Of a stretch of DNA of 64,000 bases, positions 9,977-19,255 are shown piece after piece (positions within the stretch are counted from its first letter, which is position 1; each line of letters begins with the position of its first letter). The notes beneath the pieces were generated by a model. It searched no databases, was not told the DNA's origin, and saw only the letters and a program-made list of their open reading frames with translations. The stretch covers positions 248,001 through 312,000 of the forward strand of contig SEFP01000001.1 in assembly GCA_004144185.1 (NCBI GenBank), in the 5' to 3' direction. The stretch is from Sphingobacteriales bacterium. GTDB taxonomy: Bacteria; Bacteroidota; Bacteroidia; Chitinophagales; Chitinophagaceae. The position numbers and the translations under genes were made by a program.

Positions 9977-9982
9977 TGGATT

Positions 9983-10393
9983 TCAGCGGGCCGAGAGGTG
10001 ATCCTGCAACAGGATACAGGCTGCCGTCTGATCGATCAGCCCTTTACCGGCGCGTTGTCCTTTCCGGAGGCCCATCTGCTGAATGGAAGCGGAGGCCATC
10101 TTGGAACTGAAGCGTTCATCGACCGTATCAATGGGCAGGTGCGCGAACAGTTTCCGGAACTGGCCGATAAATTTCTCGACCAGCGGCGTCGCGTCGGTAG
10201 GGGTTCCGTTGAGGTTGAGGGGATACCCGATCAGCACCTTTTCAACCGTTTCGGCGGCGAAATAAGTTTTCAGAAACCCAACCAACTCTCGTGTTTCCAC
10301 CGTCTGTAAGGGGGTTGCGATAATCTGCATCGGATCCGTTACTGCAATGCCGGTTCGTTTTTTTCCGTAATCGAGGGCCAGAATACGTGCCAT
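9983..10393 (-). CDS. ruvX: Putative pre-16S rRNA nuclease / Holliday-junction resolvase family (RuvX/YqgF)
   Basis: A 136-residue RNase H-fold protein. The N-terminal strand ARILALDYGKKRTGIAVTD carries the first catalytic aspartate, and VDERFSS and the aspartate of LIDQTAACILLQ supply the other acidic residues of the YqgF family. YqgF proteins process the 5' end of 16S rRNA in E. coli; the resolvase name comes from homology to RuvC. Length is normal. It is divergent from the T9SS type-B gene at 10480 and likely shares an operon with def. Confidence 0.95.
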   Translation of the reverse strand: MARILALDYGKKRTGIAVTDPMQIIATPLQTVETRELVGFLKTYFAAETVEKVLIGYPLNLNGTPTDATPLVEKFIGQFRKLFAHLPIDTVDERFSSKMASASIQQMGLRKGQRAGKGLIDQTAACILLQDHLSAR

Positions 10394-10479
10394 AGGCTGG
10401 AATAATAGAAAGGTAAAAACTACGGACCCAAATCCTTTTAAGACCCGAATTCTTGTTTATTTTTACACGAATATCCATC

Positions 10480-12639
10480 ATGAGAACATTTTACCTGAGA
10501 TTGGTGCAGGCGTTCTGTAGCCTGTTGCTGCTATTTGGCACGTTGAACGCACAGGCCCAGTGCCCTACCCTGACCGGCCAGCCCGACACCTTCTACGCCT
10601 GTAAGTTTACACGGCCCTGGCTGCCCACCGATACCATCCGGAATATTTTGCCGGGTACGCAGGTGCTGGATACGCTGTGGACCCCGTCCAATGATTTGAC
10701 CCATCCGGACAGTTTAACGACGGCCGTCTTCCTGACCGATACCGGCCGCCGCCTGCGACTGAGCCTGCGCAGCCTGCGTCCCAACATCAATATCGACAGC
10801 AATTTTGACGGCGGTACCTTCCAATCGGACTATATTGATGGCGGACCCGGTCCAAACGCAACAGTTCTGTCAGGATATTATAGCGTTACAAACAACCCGA
10901 CAAACGGGAGCGCGGGCTTTGCATCTTTTCCGGATCACACCGGCAACCCGAATGGGAAGATGTTGGTAGCTAACGGTGCCAGCGTTCTAGGTTTGCCTCG
11001 TCCTGCTGTATACCGGAAAACGTTTCCAGTAGCACCTGGTATCGCTGCCTACCGTATACGGGTATACGCAACTCCTGTGACTCAGCCTAACCCTGCCGCA
11101 ATCCAGTTTCGGATCAATGGCGTATTACAGGGTCCGGCGCCACTTCCTCTTCCTGCAACTACACTTCCTTTTTGGCGGGAAATCGAAGTTGATTACAACG
11201 TTCCAACCGGTGTCACCTCAATGAATATCGAGATTGTGGATAACGAATCGTCTATTCTAGGAAATGACTTTGCACTGGATGATCTTACTATACAGCCGCT
11301 CTGCATCCAGCGCGATTCGACCTATGTCCGGGTCTTCAACCTGCGTCCGTTGCTGGAGCAGGCACTGGGCTCTCCCCGGTTTGGTTGCGAGCGGGATACG
11401 TTTGATTTCCGGGCCGATACCACCCAACCTGCAACAGGCGTGTTCACCGCAAAAGCCGATGTACCGGACCGGTATTTCTGGGATTTTGGCGATGGTACCA
11501 CCAGCACCCAGCAAAATCCACGTCACTTTTACACCCGCCAGGACACCTTCCGGGTCAAACTGTTTGTTTACAAAGACGGCTTCAATAAAGGCCAGACCAT
11601 CACCTGTGTGGATTCGGCGGTGCGTGCCATCGACAACCGTCGTCCGTTCTATGCCGGTTATATCCAGGATAAAGACACCATCTGTAGAGGCGATATTGTC
11701 AACTTCCAAGACACCTCCAAACCCGCTACGTTGCTGGTGAAGTATTACTTCGGTACGGGAGACAGCTCTACGCTAAAAAATATTGCTTACACGTATGATA
11801 CTGCAGGACGATTCCAGGTATTTCAGGTGGTTACCGATGCCTTTGGCTGTACTGATACAGCCCGAAGTACGGTGATCTCGGTCGGACCGGTTCCGTTATC
11901 GTTTACCCTAACCGATACAGTGATCTGCGAAGGCGAAACCATCCGTGCCCAGGCGCTGATTGATTCTTCCTACCAGAATTACAACTGGGATTTTGGCGAT
12001 GGTCGTATGGTTTCCGATAGTCTTACGGTGGCCCATACCTATGTAAATTCCGGAACGTACAACATCCTGTTCACCGCTACCCACCCGATCTGCCCGGCCG
12101 TCAATGCCAGCCGTCCGGTAGAAGTGGTAGCCACGCCACAGGTAAATCTGGGTCAGGATACCTTTATCTGCCCGACCGGACAGCCGATCCTGTTGCAAAA
12201 CCTGATTCAGACCAATGATCCGGCGACCGTGTATCAGTGGAGTACCGGCGATAAAGTGCCGTCCATTCTGGCACGCCATGATGGAACGTTCTTCCTGAAA
12301 GCGCTGAACAAAGAAGGCTGCTCGTCGACCGATACGCTGACGATTACGAGAAACTGCTTCCTCAGCATTCCGTCTTCGTTCACACCGGATGGCGATGGCG
12401 TCAACGATTACTTCCTGCCGCGTCAGTACCTGGCAGGTGGCCTGATGACCTTCAAAATGCGCATTTATAACCGCTGGGGCCAGCAGATCTATGAAACGGA
12501 GCGTACCGACGGCCGCGGCTGGGATGGCAAGCTCAACGGTGTGGATCAGCCGGTAGGCGTGTACCTCTACTTCATCGAAGCAGGCCTGCAAAATGGTATG
12601 ATGGAGCGCTACGACGGGAACGTAACCCTGTTGCGGTAA
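10480..12639 (+). CDS. PKD-domain surface protein with gliding-motility-type T9SS (type B) C-terminal domain
   Basis: A 719-residue secreted protein. It starts with a signal peptide ending LNAQAQ. Residues about 100-270 form a jelly-roll-like region with NFDGGTFQSDY and DFALDDLTI. Two or three PKD domains follow, marked by YFWDFGDGTTS, YYFGTGDSS and YNWDFGDGRM. The C-terminal 90 residues are the type B sorting domain: IPSSFTPDGDGVNDYF, IYNRWGQQIYET, GWDGKLNG and GVYLYFIEA. Type B domains direct proteins through the T9SS to the cell surface, commonly adhesins of gliding bacteria. The ATG at 10480 is preferred over 10453 because it begins the signal peptide. A strong terminator follows. Confidence 0.92.
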   Translation: MRTFYLRLVQAFCSLLLLFGTLNAQAQCPTLTGQPDTFYACKFTRPWLPTDTIRNILPGTQVLDTLWTPSNDLTHPDSLTTAVFLTDTGRRLRLSLRSLRPNINIDSNFDGGTFQSDYIDGGPGPNATVLSGYYSVTNNPTNGSAGFASFPDHTGNPNGKMLVANGASVLGLPRPAVYRKTFPVAPGIAAYRIRVYATPVTQPNPAAIQFRINGVLQGPAPLPLPATTLPFWREIEVDYNVPTGVTSMNIEIVDNESSILGNDFALDDLTIQPLCIQRDSTYVRVFNLRPLLEQALGSPRFGCERDTFDFRADTTQPATGVFTAKADVPDRYFWDFGDGTTSTQQNPRHFYTRQDTFRVKLFVYKDGFNKGQTITCVDSAVRAIDNRRPFYAGYIQDKDTICRGDIVNFQDTSKPATLLVKYYFGTGDSSTLKNIAYTYDTAGRFQVFQVVTDAFGCTDTARSTVISVGPVPLSFTLTDTVICEGETIRAQALIDSSYQNYNWDFGDGRMVSDSLTVAHTYVNSGTYNILFTATHPICPAVNASRPVEVVATPQVNLGQDTFICPTGQPILLQNLIQTNDPATVYQWSTGDKVPSILARHDGTFFLKALNKEGCSSTDTLTITRNCFLSIPSSFTPDGDGVNDYFLPRQYLAGGLMTFKMRIYNRWGQQIYETERTDGRGWDGKLNGVDQPVGVYLYFIEAGLQNGMMERYDGNVTLLR

Positions 12640-12665
12640 CCTAACACAGTCTCTACGTATAAAAA

Positions 12666-12699
12666 AGTCCGGTAGCCTCAACAGCTACCGGGCTTTTTT
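12666..12699. terminator. Bidirectional terminator between PKD gene and dnaG
   Basis: Stem AGTCCGGTAGC / GCTACCGGGCT (one G-T pair) with a 6-nt loop, followed by TTTTTT and preceded by AAAAAA. It lies between two convergent genes. Confidence 0.9.
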
Positions 12700-12786
12700 G
12701 TATCTAATAATCAAGGGAAAGAAATTGAAGACAATTTTGTCGACTGGTTTTTTGTTTGTTTCCTCAGCGAGGAGGCTTCCGGAACC

Positions 12787-14733
12787 TTAAAGGCCTGTTT
12801 TGAGGATCACGGTACCGTGGCGCTGCATAATCTCTTTTTCTTCTTTCTTGAGTTGCATGTACGCTGCCTGCGTTTCCAGAATGGTTTGCAGATCGGTCGT
12901 GCCTTCCAACATCTGCAGCAGGATTGTTTCCATGTTTTTGAGCTTCTTCAGTTCAAAATATTGCAGGCAGCTTTCCACTTCCATCGGAATGCGCTGCGGC
13001 CCCTGCTGAATAAAAATGCCGTACTTCTCTTCCCAGTTGACGCTTACAATATCATTGGGGTGCAGCAGTCCGGCTACCTTCTGCCGGAGAACCGGATCGG
13101 CATGGTTTACAAACGCCCTGAGGTCCGGCGCGCCCCCACGCTGTCGGTAGGCGGCCAGGTACTCATCAAACAACTGACGAACCTGTGGAGATACAATCAG
13201 TTCCGGATCGACCCGGTCTTCAATGACCTGCGCCGTCGTAAATGTTTCTTCGGCGAGTTCGCCGCCGTGTTCCAGCAAAATGCCGATCAGCTTCCATTCC
13301 TGCGCTTCCTCAGCCGTCTGTGACGTCGAGGCCTGCCCGGTTGCCTCGGAAGGTACAGGGGCTGCTTCCGGAATGGGCTGTGCCGTCTGGACCACATTCT
13401 TTTTGCGGTCGTCTCCTTCGATCCGCTCCCGGATGTGTTTATTGACGAGCGTATTCAGCCCTTCCATATCCACGTTCAACCCGGTAGCAGCCGTTTTGAG
13501 GTAATGATCGCGCAGGGTAAAATCTTCGGGCCGGGTAAACCGGGAAATGCTCTGGGCAATCTCGTTGGCCAGCTTAGAGCGCAACACCGGGTCATTGCCC
13601 GCTTCTTTCAGTCCGGCCTCCAGCCGGAAGCCAATGACATCCCGCTTGTTTTCGACGATAAAGGTCCGGAAGGCATCAGTTCCTTTAGCCTGCACAAACG
13701 AATCGGGATCGGCCCCTTCCGGAAGCAGCACCAACTGAACGTTGAAACCGCTTTCCAGCGCCATATCCAGCCCACGCAGCGCCGCCTTGATCCCCGCCGC
13801 ATCGCCGTCATACAGGATGGTGACGTTTTTGGTGAGCCGTCCAATCAGTTGCAGTTGCTCTTCGGTCAGCGAGGTTCCGGAAGATGCCACCACGTTCTCC
13901 ACACCACTCTGGTGCAGCGAGATGACATCCGTATACCCTTCGACCAGCAAACATTCATCCACCCGTCCAATGGCGCTCCGGGCCTGATATAACCCATAAA
14001 GCGTCCGGCTTTTGTGATACAGCTCGTTCTCGGGCGAGTTGATATACTTGGGCGCACGGTCGTTGGCTTTCAGCAGGCGGGCCCCAAAGCCAATCACCCG
14101 GCCCGTCATTCCCTGAATCGGAAACACGACCCGCCCACGGTACACATCGTAATAACGCCCGTCGCGGTTCCGGACCAGTCCCAGCTGTTCCAGCAGTTGG
14201 GTCTTATAACCTTTGGCAACGGCCGCGTCGTAGAGGGCATGGCCGCTTTCCGGACAGTAGCCGAGCCGGAACGTCTCAATCGCTTCGGTACGAATCCCGC
14301 GATGCTTGTAGTACGACAGTCCGATGGCCTGCCCTTCTTCGGTGGTCTGTAAGGTTTCGGCAAACCAGCCGGCAGCAAACTCCGCCACGACCCGAAGGCC
14401 TTCTTCGGCTTGTTGCTGGGCCAGCTGTTCCTGCGAGCGCTCGGTTTCCTCGATCGGAATCTTGTAGAAATCGGCCAGCCATTTGATGGCTTCCGGATAG
14501 TTCAGCTTTTCGTACTCCTGAACAAACGTGACGGCATTGCCGCCTTTCCCACAGCCGAAACACTTGAAAATGCCCCGTGCCGGATTGACATTGAACGATG
14601 GCGTCCGCTCGTTGTGAAACGGGCAATTGGCCAGGTAGTTGATCCCGCGCCGTTTGAGCTGCAAAAACTGCCCGATCACCTCGACGATGTCGGTGCGCTG
14701 ATTGACGGCGTCGATGGTGGACTGAAGAATCAT
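12787..14733 (-). CDS. dnaG: DNA primase
   Basis: A 648-residue primase that makes RNA primers at the replication fork. The N-terminal zinc-binding domain has C-P-F-H followed after 17 residues by C-F-G-C (residues about 41-65). The RNA polymerase core contains the TOPRIM acid motifs VEGYTD and LYDGDAAG. The C-terminal third is the DnaB-binding region, separated by a linker rich in Ala, Pro and Thr. The ATG agrees with the family start (ILQSTIDAVNQRTDIVEVI). A -7 box 11 bp upstream of the ATG suggests its own promoter inside the leftward gene block. Confidence 0.97.
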   Translation of the reverse strand: MILQSTIDAVNQRTDIVEVIGQFLQLKRRGINYLANCPFHNERTPSFNVNPARGIFKCFGCGKGGNAVTFVQEYEKLNYPEAIKWLADFYKIPIEETERSQEQLAQQQAEEGLRVVAEFAAGWFAETLQTTEEGQAIGLSYYKHRGIRTEAIETFRLGYCPESGHALYDAAVAKGYKTQLLEQLGLVRNRDGRYYDVYRGRVVFPIQGMTGRVIGFGARLLKANDRAPKYINSPENELYHKSRTLYGLYQARSAIGRVDECLLVEGYTDVISLHQSGVENVVASSGTSLTEEQLQLIGRLTKNVTILYDGDAAGIKAALRGLDMALESGFNVQLVLLPEGADPDSFVQAKGTDAFRTFIVENKRDVIGFRLEAGLKEAGNDPVLRSKLANEIAQSISRFTRPEDFTLRDHYLKTAATGLNVDMEGLNTLVNKHIRERIEGDDRKKNVVQTAQPIPEAAPVPSEATGQASTSQTAEEAQEWKLIGILLEHGGELAEETFTTAQVIEDRVDPELIVSPQVRQLFDEYLAAYRQRGGAPDLRAFVNHADPVLRQKVAGLLHPNDIVSVNWEEKYGIFIQQGPQRIPMEVESCLQYFELKKLKNMETILLQMLEGTTDLQTILETQAAYMQLKKEEKEIMQRHGTVILKTGL

Positions 14734-14744
14734 GTTGAAGCTGC

Positions 14745-14752
14745 CAAAGATA
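14745..14752 (-). promoter_or_regulatory. -7 element (TATCTTTG) for dnaG
   Basis: Leftward TATCTTTG, an exact TAnnTTTG match, ending 11 bp before the dnaG ATG. The predicted leader is only a few nucleotides. Confidence 0.55.
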
Positions 14753-14805
14753 AAACCCGGTGGACGGGTTTATCCAGGACAGAGGATTCCGTTGGCCCCT
14801 ACTGT

Positions 14806-15636
14806 TTAAGGTTTCTTATAAATGTGCTTGGTCTGATGGACCGGCTTGCCGATGATTTTGCGCAGCAGGTTGCGCACGTTGCGGTCGGCTTTGAGCACCA
14901 CTTTCTTCAAGGGCTCGTCCGGACGACCGTAAAAGCTGGTGACGTGAAAATAATCATCCGGAAGGTCTGCGGGCCGGTCTGAGAAATAGTAGTTGGACAC
15001 GCAGCACCGGCTGCGGTCAGCCGTTACCTTACTGACTGAATGAATCGATGTTTGATTGGTGATCATCAACACCAGCCGGTTAAATTTCGAGACGATGGTC
15101 CGTTGCGGCTGGCCGGCACCCCGATCCCATAACTCCAGGTTGCCGCCGTTTTCCGGCTGCCAGTTGGGCGTTACATAATACAGCAGATTCAGCACGCGGT
15201 ACCGCTGCCGGTCGTTGTCGTGCGAATTGTCTAAATGCGGATTCAGGAAGTTATCTTTCTGCATCAGGCTGATGCCGCCGGCGTACAACTGCGCATCGGG
15301 TTCCATATCCGGAATCCCGGTAATGGCTTCGACCAGCCGTACCACCTGGGGCTCCTGAAAGGCAAAGACGATTTCTTCGAGCAGCGGGTTATACTGGTCC
15401 ATCTGCGCGGCTACTTTTTTAAACTCCCGGATGCTGCGCCGCTCCGCCATCTGCGTTGGATCAGGAAACGCTGCATACACCGCATGAGCGATCGCTTCCG
15501 GAAGCAGATCGTCTACAAAGCAAGAGCGAATCTGACCGGGTTGGGTAAACCCGGCCTGCAAGGAGTCTTGAACGTCCAGCAGGCGCGCGGCAATCAAAGC
15601 ACCCAGTTCCTGCCGGCGGTACGGTGAAGGCCCCAT
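14806..15636 (-). CDS. 2OG-Fe(II) oxygenase, prolyl-hydroxylase-like
   Basis: A 276-residue member of the 2-oxoglutarate/iron(II) dioxygenase superfamily. The metal facial triad is visible as HLD in LNPHLDNSHDN and the distal histidine in TSIHSVSKV; the arginine about ten residues later (DRSRCCVSNYYFS) is placed to bind 2-oxoglutarate. A double-stranded beta-helix core (YRVLNLLYYVTPNW, GGNLELWD) lies between. The family hydroxylates proteins or small molecules; the substrate is not readable. The ATG at 15636 is preferred because the longer frame enters the preceding intergenic region. It sits between ispD and dnaG with 38- and 72-bp gaps, so co-transcription is plausible. Confidence 0.85.
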   Translation of the reverse strand: MGPSPYRRQELGALIAARLLDVQDSLQAGFTQPGQIRSCFVDDLLPEAIAHAVYAAFPDPTQMAERRSIREFKKVAAQMDQYNPLLEEIVFAFQEPQVVRLVEAITGIPDMEPDAQLYAGGISLMQKDNFLNPHLDNSHDNDRQRYRVLNLLYYVTPNWQPENGGNLELWDRGAGQPQRTIVSKFNRLVLMITNQTSIHSVSKVTADRSRCCVSNYYFSDRPADLPDDYFHVTSFYGRPDEPLKKVVLKADRNVRNLLRKIIGKPVHQTKHIYKKP

Positions 15637-15674
15637 AGAAGAAGTTGGTTTTTTACGGACCTTAAAAATACAGG

Positions 15675-16367
15675 TTATCGCGGTGCAGCTGCCCGACCGA
15701 GTAAAAACGCCGCCCATTCCAGATCTTCAGGCGTCGTGATTTTAAGGTTGGTTTTCTCACCGGGGATGAGATGCACCGGATGACCGGCGTGCTCCCAGAC
15801 GGTCGCTTCATCGGTAAAGGCATCTTGAAACGGCTGCCAGAAAGCGGCTTTTAGTTTGCCGGCATGAAAGGCCTGGGGCGTTTGAACCGATCGCAGGGTA
15901 ATGCGGTCGACCGGCTCGCTGGTGGTTTCGGAAACCTGCCGGATGCTATCTGTCACGGGAATCACCGGTATTGCGTTTTCGTTCTGAAGCGCCTCTTCGA
16001 TACAGTGCTGGATCAGGCCGGGCGAAACCAGGCAGCGGACTCCATCGTGAACGAGCACCACCGCCTGTTCCGGAACAACTGCCAGTCCGTTTTTGACACT
16101 TTCAAAGCGTGTAGACCCGCCCACTACCAATTCAATATCGAGCCGTTCCGGAAACGCCTGCAACACCATCTGGGCTTTGCTGAGATCGGCAGCAGGCAGC
16201 ACCAGTACCAGCTGCATATCGGGGCGGGCCGCCAAAAAGGCTGCCAGCGTGTGGGCCAGTACCGGCTTTCCGGCAAGATCCAGAAATTGTTTGGGAAGCG
16301 CGGTTCCCATCCGGCTGCCGCTGCCTCCGGCAACAATCACGGCGTACACAGGCAAAGATGCATTCAT
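15675..16367 (-). CDS. ispD: 2-C-methyl-D-erythritol 4-phosphate cytidylyltransferase
   Basis: A 230-residue enzyme that couples CTP to methylerythritol phosphate in the non-mevalonate isoprenoid pathway. The nucleotide-binding start VIVAGGSGSRMG followed by LPKQFLDLAGKPV is diagnostic, and the second signature VLVHDGVRCLVS, the segment VTDSIR and the C-terminal GEKTNLKITTPEDL agree with IspD. No other MEP-pathway gene is in the window. A -7 element TACCTTCG lies 7 bp before the ATG, predicting a leaderless transcript. Confidence 0.97.
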   Translation of the reverse strand: MNASLPVYAVIVAGGSGSRMGTALPKQFLDLAGKPVLAHTLAAFLAARPDMQLVLVLPAADLSKAQMVLQAFPERLDIELVVGGSTRFESVKNGLAVVPEQAVVLVHDGVRCLVSPGLIQHCIEEALQNENAIPVIPVTDSIRQVSETTSEPVDRITLRSVQTPQAFHAGKLKAAFWQPFQDAFTDEATVWEHAGHPVHLIPGEKTNLKITTPEDLEWAAFLLGRAAAPR

Positions 16368-16374
16368 GCGGCGG

Positions 16375-16382
16375 CGAAGGTA
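16375..16382 (-). promoter_or_regulatory. -7 element (TACCTTCG) 7 bp before ispD
   Basis: Leftward TACCTTCG, one base from TAnnTTTG, with 7 bp to the ATG. The same spacing recurs at tsaB, panD, fabI and purD. Confidence 0.55.
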
Positions 16383-16392
16383 AGTGGAGTTC

Positions 16393-16992
16393 TTACTCAG
16401 GAAGTTTTGATTGAGCTATAGGCGTTAGCGCAATATCCATTGCCCGCCGGTAAAAGTCAGCAAAGCCGGCTGCATTATAATGAGCTCGCATAGCAGAAAG
16501 AACATCGTAGAGTCCCAAATACTGCCACTCCCAGAGCCTTGTATCGAAATTATAGTGCATCATCTGCTGCCCGATTTCTTCCAGAATCACCGAAACGCGC
16601 TTTCCCGGAATGCCATTTTGCATCAGCCGTTTGGTTCGCTGTTCGTCCGCTTCCGGTGTGAACAGGGTATCTAAATACGGTTCCAGTAAATCGGCCCAGA
16701 CATCATACCGCCGGAGTTCCGGAATTGCATGTTGGCGGGCAAATTCTTGTAGCTGGTTCTGGTACTCCTTAGAAATAAAGATCAGTTCGCTTTCAACTTC
16801 TACGGCTGATGGATTCATCTCCAAATACACCGCACGGATGTGAGCAGCAGGGATACGTTTTTTTCTGAATGCCAGCGAAGTCACAAACGGATAGGATTCA
16901 AACCGGATAGCATCCGGCTCAAAATGAACGCTTCCCATAGCCGGAAACAAGGCATCAGGCGACTGGAACAGGCGTCTGAAGAAATGACTCAT
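16393..16992 (-). CDS. Hypothetical protein, 199 residues
   Basis: I do not recognise this protein. From the ATG at 16992 it is 199 residues with no signal peptide or membrane helix. The first 80 residues look like a PH-like or beta-rich fold: MGSVHFEPDAIRFESYPFV then FRKKRIPAAHIRAVYLEMNP and SELIFISKEYQ. The rest is predicted helical and charged. An in-frame ATG four codons earlier is possible. It lies 25 bp upstream of ispD and 51 bp downstream of a peptide transporter gene, all leftward, so it is probably part of one transcription unit. Codon use resembles the neighbours, so it appears native. Confidence 0.75.
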   Translation of the reverse strand: MSHFFRRLFQSPDALFPAMGSVHFEPDAIRFESYPFVTSLAFRKKRIPAAHIRAVYLEMNPSAVEVESELIFISKEYQNQLQEFARQHAIPELRRYDVWADLLEPYLDTLFTPEADEQRTKRLMQNGIPGKRVSVILEEIGQQMMHYNFDTRLWEWQYLGLYDVLSAMRAHYNAAGFADFYRRAMDIALTPIAQSKLPE

Positions 16993-17043
16993 CCGGAAGG
17001 TCACGATTGGGTTTTCTATCGGTTGGTGAAGCTAAAAATTTGC

Positions 17044-18594
17044 TTACTTCACGTTGCCCATCAAACGACGTACCAGTGGCGAAATGGCAATCACCACGAC
17101 GCCTGCAATCAGGGCATAGACTGCAAACTCCTTATACCCTTCGGAATAGACCGCCAGCTTCTCCGCAGCAGACGCATTTTCACCGGGAGAGATCGCTTCC
17201 CCAAATAATCCGGCTGCATACTGCCCATACGCAGAGGCCAGAAACCACATGCCCATCATAAATCCTTGCAGCTTTTGCGGGGCCAGCTTGGTCATCAGCG
17301 ACAAGCCGATCGGCGACAGGGCCAGTTCGCCAAACGTGAGCACGAAGTACGCCAGCGTAAAAATATTGAGCGAGGCAACGCCGTTGACCGCCGTAAACTG
17401 ACCGGAGAAAAACAGGTAATAGCCCAGTCCGAGCAACAGAAACGCGATCCCGAATTTGACAATACTATTAGGCTCCAGCTTGCGCTTATTGAGGCCCAGC
17501 CACAGCAGCCCCACCAACGGCGCAAAAAGGATCACGAACAGCGAGTTGGCCGAATTATTCACCATGTTGGGATCGATGGCAACCCCAAGTAAATTCTTGT
17601 TCAGATGTTCAGCCGCATACAAACTCAGCGAACCGCCGGCCTGTTCGAAGATGGCCCAGAACACAATCGAAAAAATGATAAAGACCAACCCGGCCAGCAG
17701 CTTTCCATTCTCAGCTTTTGACAGCTTGGTCATCTCGTAGCCCAGGTACACCAGACTGAACGGACCGATGATTTTCATGAATACATCGGTATACGCCGTG
17801 TTGGATACCATGGTGATGATCAGCGGCACAATTACCAGTGAACCGCCATAGACAGCCCACTCGTACCAGCGTTTGTTCCGGAACTGCTTATAGTCGATCG
17901 GCGGCCGGCCAATAGGCCCCAGATGTTTCCGGGAGAACATAAACGTGATCAGGCTGATCAGCATCACGATAGCTACCAATCCAAAGGCTACGTTCCAGCG
18001 ACTGCCTTCCGGAATCGTGCCGGACAGAATTTCGCCTTTACCCACCCCAATCATCAGGATGCCGCCCAGGAAAGCCCCGATATTGATGCCCGAATAAAAC
18101 AGGGAAAAGCCGGCATCGCGACGCGGATCGCCCGGTGCATACAGCTGCCCCACCATGGAAGAAATATTGGGCTTGAAGAATCCGGTACCGATGATGAGAA
18201 ACGCAATACCGGTGAAGAAAAACCGGTTGGGATCCACCGCCAGGATCACACTCCCGACAATCATGAGAATACCGCCCCAGAACAGCGATTTTTGAAAGCC
18301 CAGAATCTTATCGGCAAACATGCCCCCGATGAAGGTGAAGGCATAGACCCAGGCCTGGGTAGCACCGTATTGCAGGTTGGCCACGCCCTTACCCATACCC
18401 AGCTGATACACCATGAAAAAGGTGAGCATCCCGCGCATCCCGTAGAAGCAGAACCGCTCCCACATCTCGGAGAAAAACAGCGCCCAGAGTTGCTTCGGGT
18501 ATTTTCCGGAAAAATTCTGGATGCGCTGCATCTGGGCTTCGTGTTCAGCGAGCGCCGCAGGATCGGTGTATTGCACGTCGGCGGGGGTAGACAT
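17044..18594 (-). CDS. Proton-coupled peptide transporter (POT/PTR family), copy 1
   Basis: A 516-residue inner-membrane protein with about 12-14 helices. It carries the POT proton-coupling motif ExxERFxFY (SEMWERFCFYGMRG), the NISSMVG segment in FFKPNISSMVGQLY and the PTR2-type signature FSLFYSGINIGAFLG. POT carriers import di- and tripeptides with protons. It is the first of three POT genes within 5.6 kb, all leftward. Compared with copies 2 and 3 it has a longer hydrophilic N-terminus (about 35 residues) and an inserted hydrophobic pair in the centre. Confidence 0.95.
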   Translation of the reverse strand: MSTPADVQYTDPAALAEHEAQMQRIQNFSGKYPKQLWALFFSEMWERFCFYGMRGMLTFFMVYQLGMGKGVANLQYGATQAWVYAFTFIGGMFADKILGFQKSLFWGGILMIVGSVILAVDPNRFFFTGIAFLIIGTGFFKPNISSMVGQLYAPGDPRRDAGFSLFYSGINIGAFLGGILMIGVGKGEILSGTIPEGSRWNVAFGLVAIVMLISLITFMFSRKHLGPIGRPPIDYKQFRNKRWYEWAVYGGSLVIVPLIITMVSNTAYTDVFMKIIGPFSLVYLGYEMTKLSKAENGKLLAGLVFIIFSIVFWAIFEQAGGSLSLYAAEHLNKNLLGVAIDPNMVNNSANSLFVILFAPLVGLLWLGLNKRKLEPNSIVKFGIAFLLLGLGYYLFFSGQFTAVNGVASLNIFTLAYFVLTFGELALSPIGLSLMTKLAPQKLQGFMMGMWFLASAYGQYAAGLFGEAISPGENASAAEKLAVYSEGYKEFAVYALIAGVVVIAISPLVRRLMGNVK

Positions 18595-18654
18595 AAGGCG
18601 AGGGACTACGTATAAGGTATGAAGACTTAAAAATAGGGTGCAGCCGTCAACCGG

Positions 18655-19167
18655 TTATGGAAAAATACAGATAGGTACGTTGGGTTGCACGCAGCGGTAC
18701 AACTCGTCTACCTCTTGGTTGCTCACCGCAATGCAGCCATTGGTCCAGTCATCCAGTTTAAAGAGTCCTTCCGGAATGGAAGTCGCATTGGGCAGTCCGT
18801 GGATTTTGACATCGCCGCCGGCCGACTGGCCCTGCGTTTTGGCGTAGGCGCGCTGGGCTTCGGTGGGATATGAAATGCCCAAATTTTTATGGTAACCACT
18901 GGCCGGGTTCCGGTCGTTGATGATGTAGCAGCCTTCCGGCGTCCGCTCGTCGCCTTCAAATTGTTTGGGTCCTACCGGGGCATCACCCAGTTGAATAGTG
19001 TAGGTCTTCAGCAACTGCCTATTCCGGAAGACCTGCATCTGCCGGGCTTTTTTAAATACGGCCAAGCTTTCTATGACCGTTCCGTCCGGAAGCGGTGTAT
19101 CCGGGAGGGTTGGCCGGCAACCGACCAGCAGTTCTAACACTAATAGGCAGGCTAACAGATAGTTCAT
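18655..19167 (-). CDS. L,D-transpeptidase family lipoprotein (YkuD domain)
   Basis: A 170-residue protein with a lipoprotein signal (LLVLELLVGC; lipidated cysteine at about residue 17), so it should sit in the periplasm attached to a membrane. The YkuD domain has the catalytic pattern VKIHGLPN, then DWTNGCIAVSN, where the cysteine of TNGC is the nucleophile (SHGC is the usual form). Such enzymes cross-link or trim peptidoglycan stem peptides, or attach lipoproteins. The gene lies between two peptide transporter genes, which would fit recovery of cell-wall peptides, but that link is inference. A -7 box TAGTTTTG lies 22 bp upstream. Confidence 0.88.
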   Translation of the reverse strand: MNYLLACLLVLELLVGCRPTLPDTPLPDGTVIESLAVFKKARQMQVFRNRQLLKTYTIQLGDAPVGPKQFEGDERTPEGCYIINDRNPASGYHKNLGISYPTEAQRAYAKTQGQSAGGDVKIHGLPNATSIPEGLFKLDDWTNGCIAVSNQEVDELYRCVQPNVPICIFP

Positions 19168-19194
19168 TTCCGGAGCGGCATTCGGGCTTCAAAA

Positions 19195-19237
19195 CTAAAA
19201 AAACCGGCGCAGGACTGGACGTCCTGTGCCGGTTTTA
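19195..19237 (-). terminator. Terminator of the second POT gene
   Basis: Thirteen-bp stem ACCGGCGCAGGAC / GTCCTGTGCCGGT (one G-T pair) with a 5-nt loop. In the leftward direction it is followed by a run of seven T, ending just upstream of the L,D-transpeptidase gene. Confidence 0.88.
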
Positions 19238-19255
19238 AAAAACGTGTACGTATCC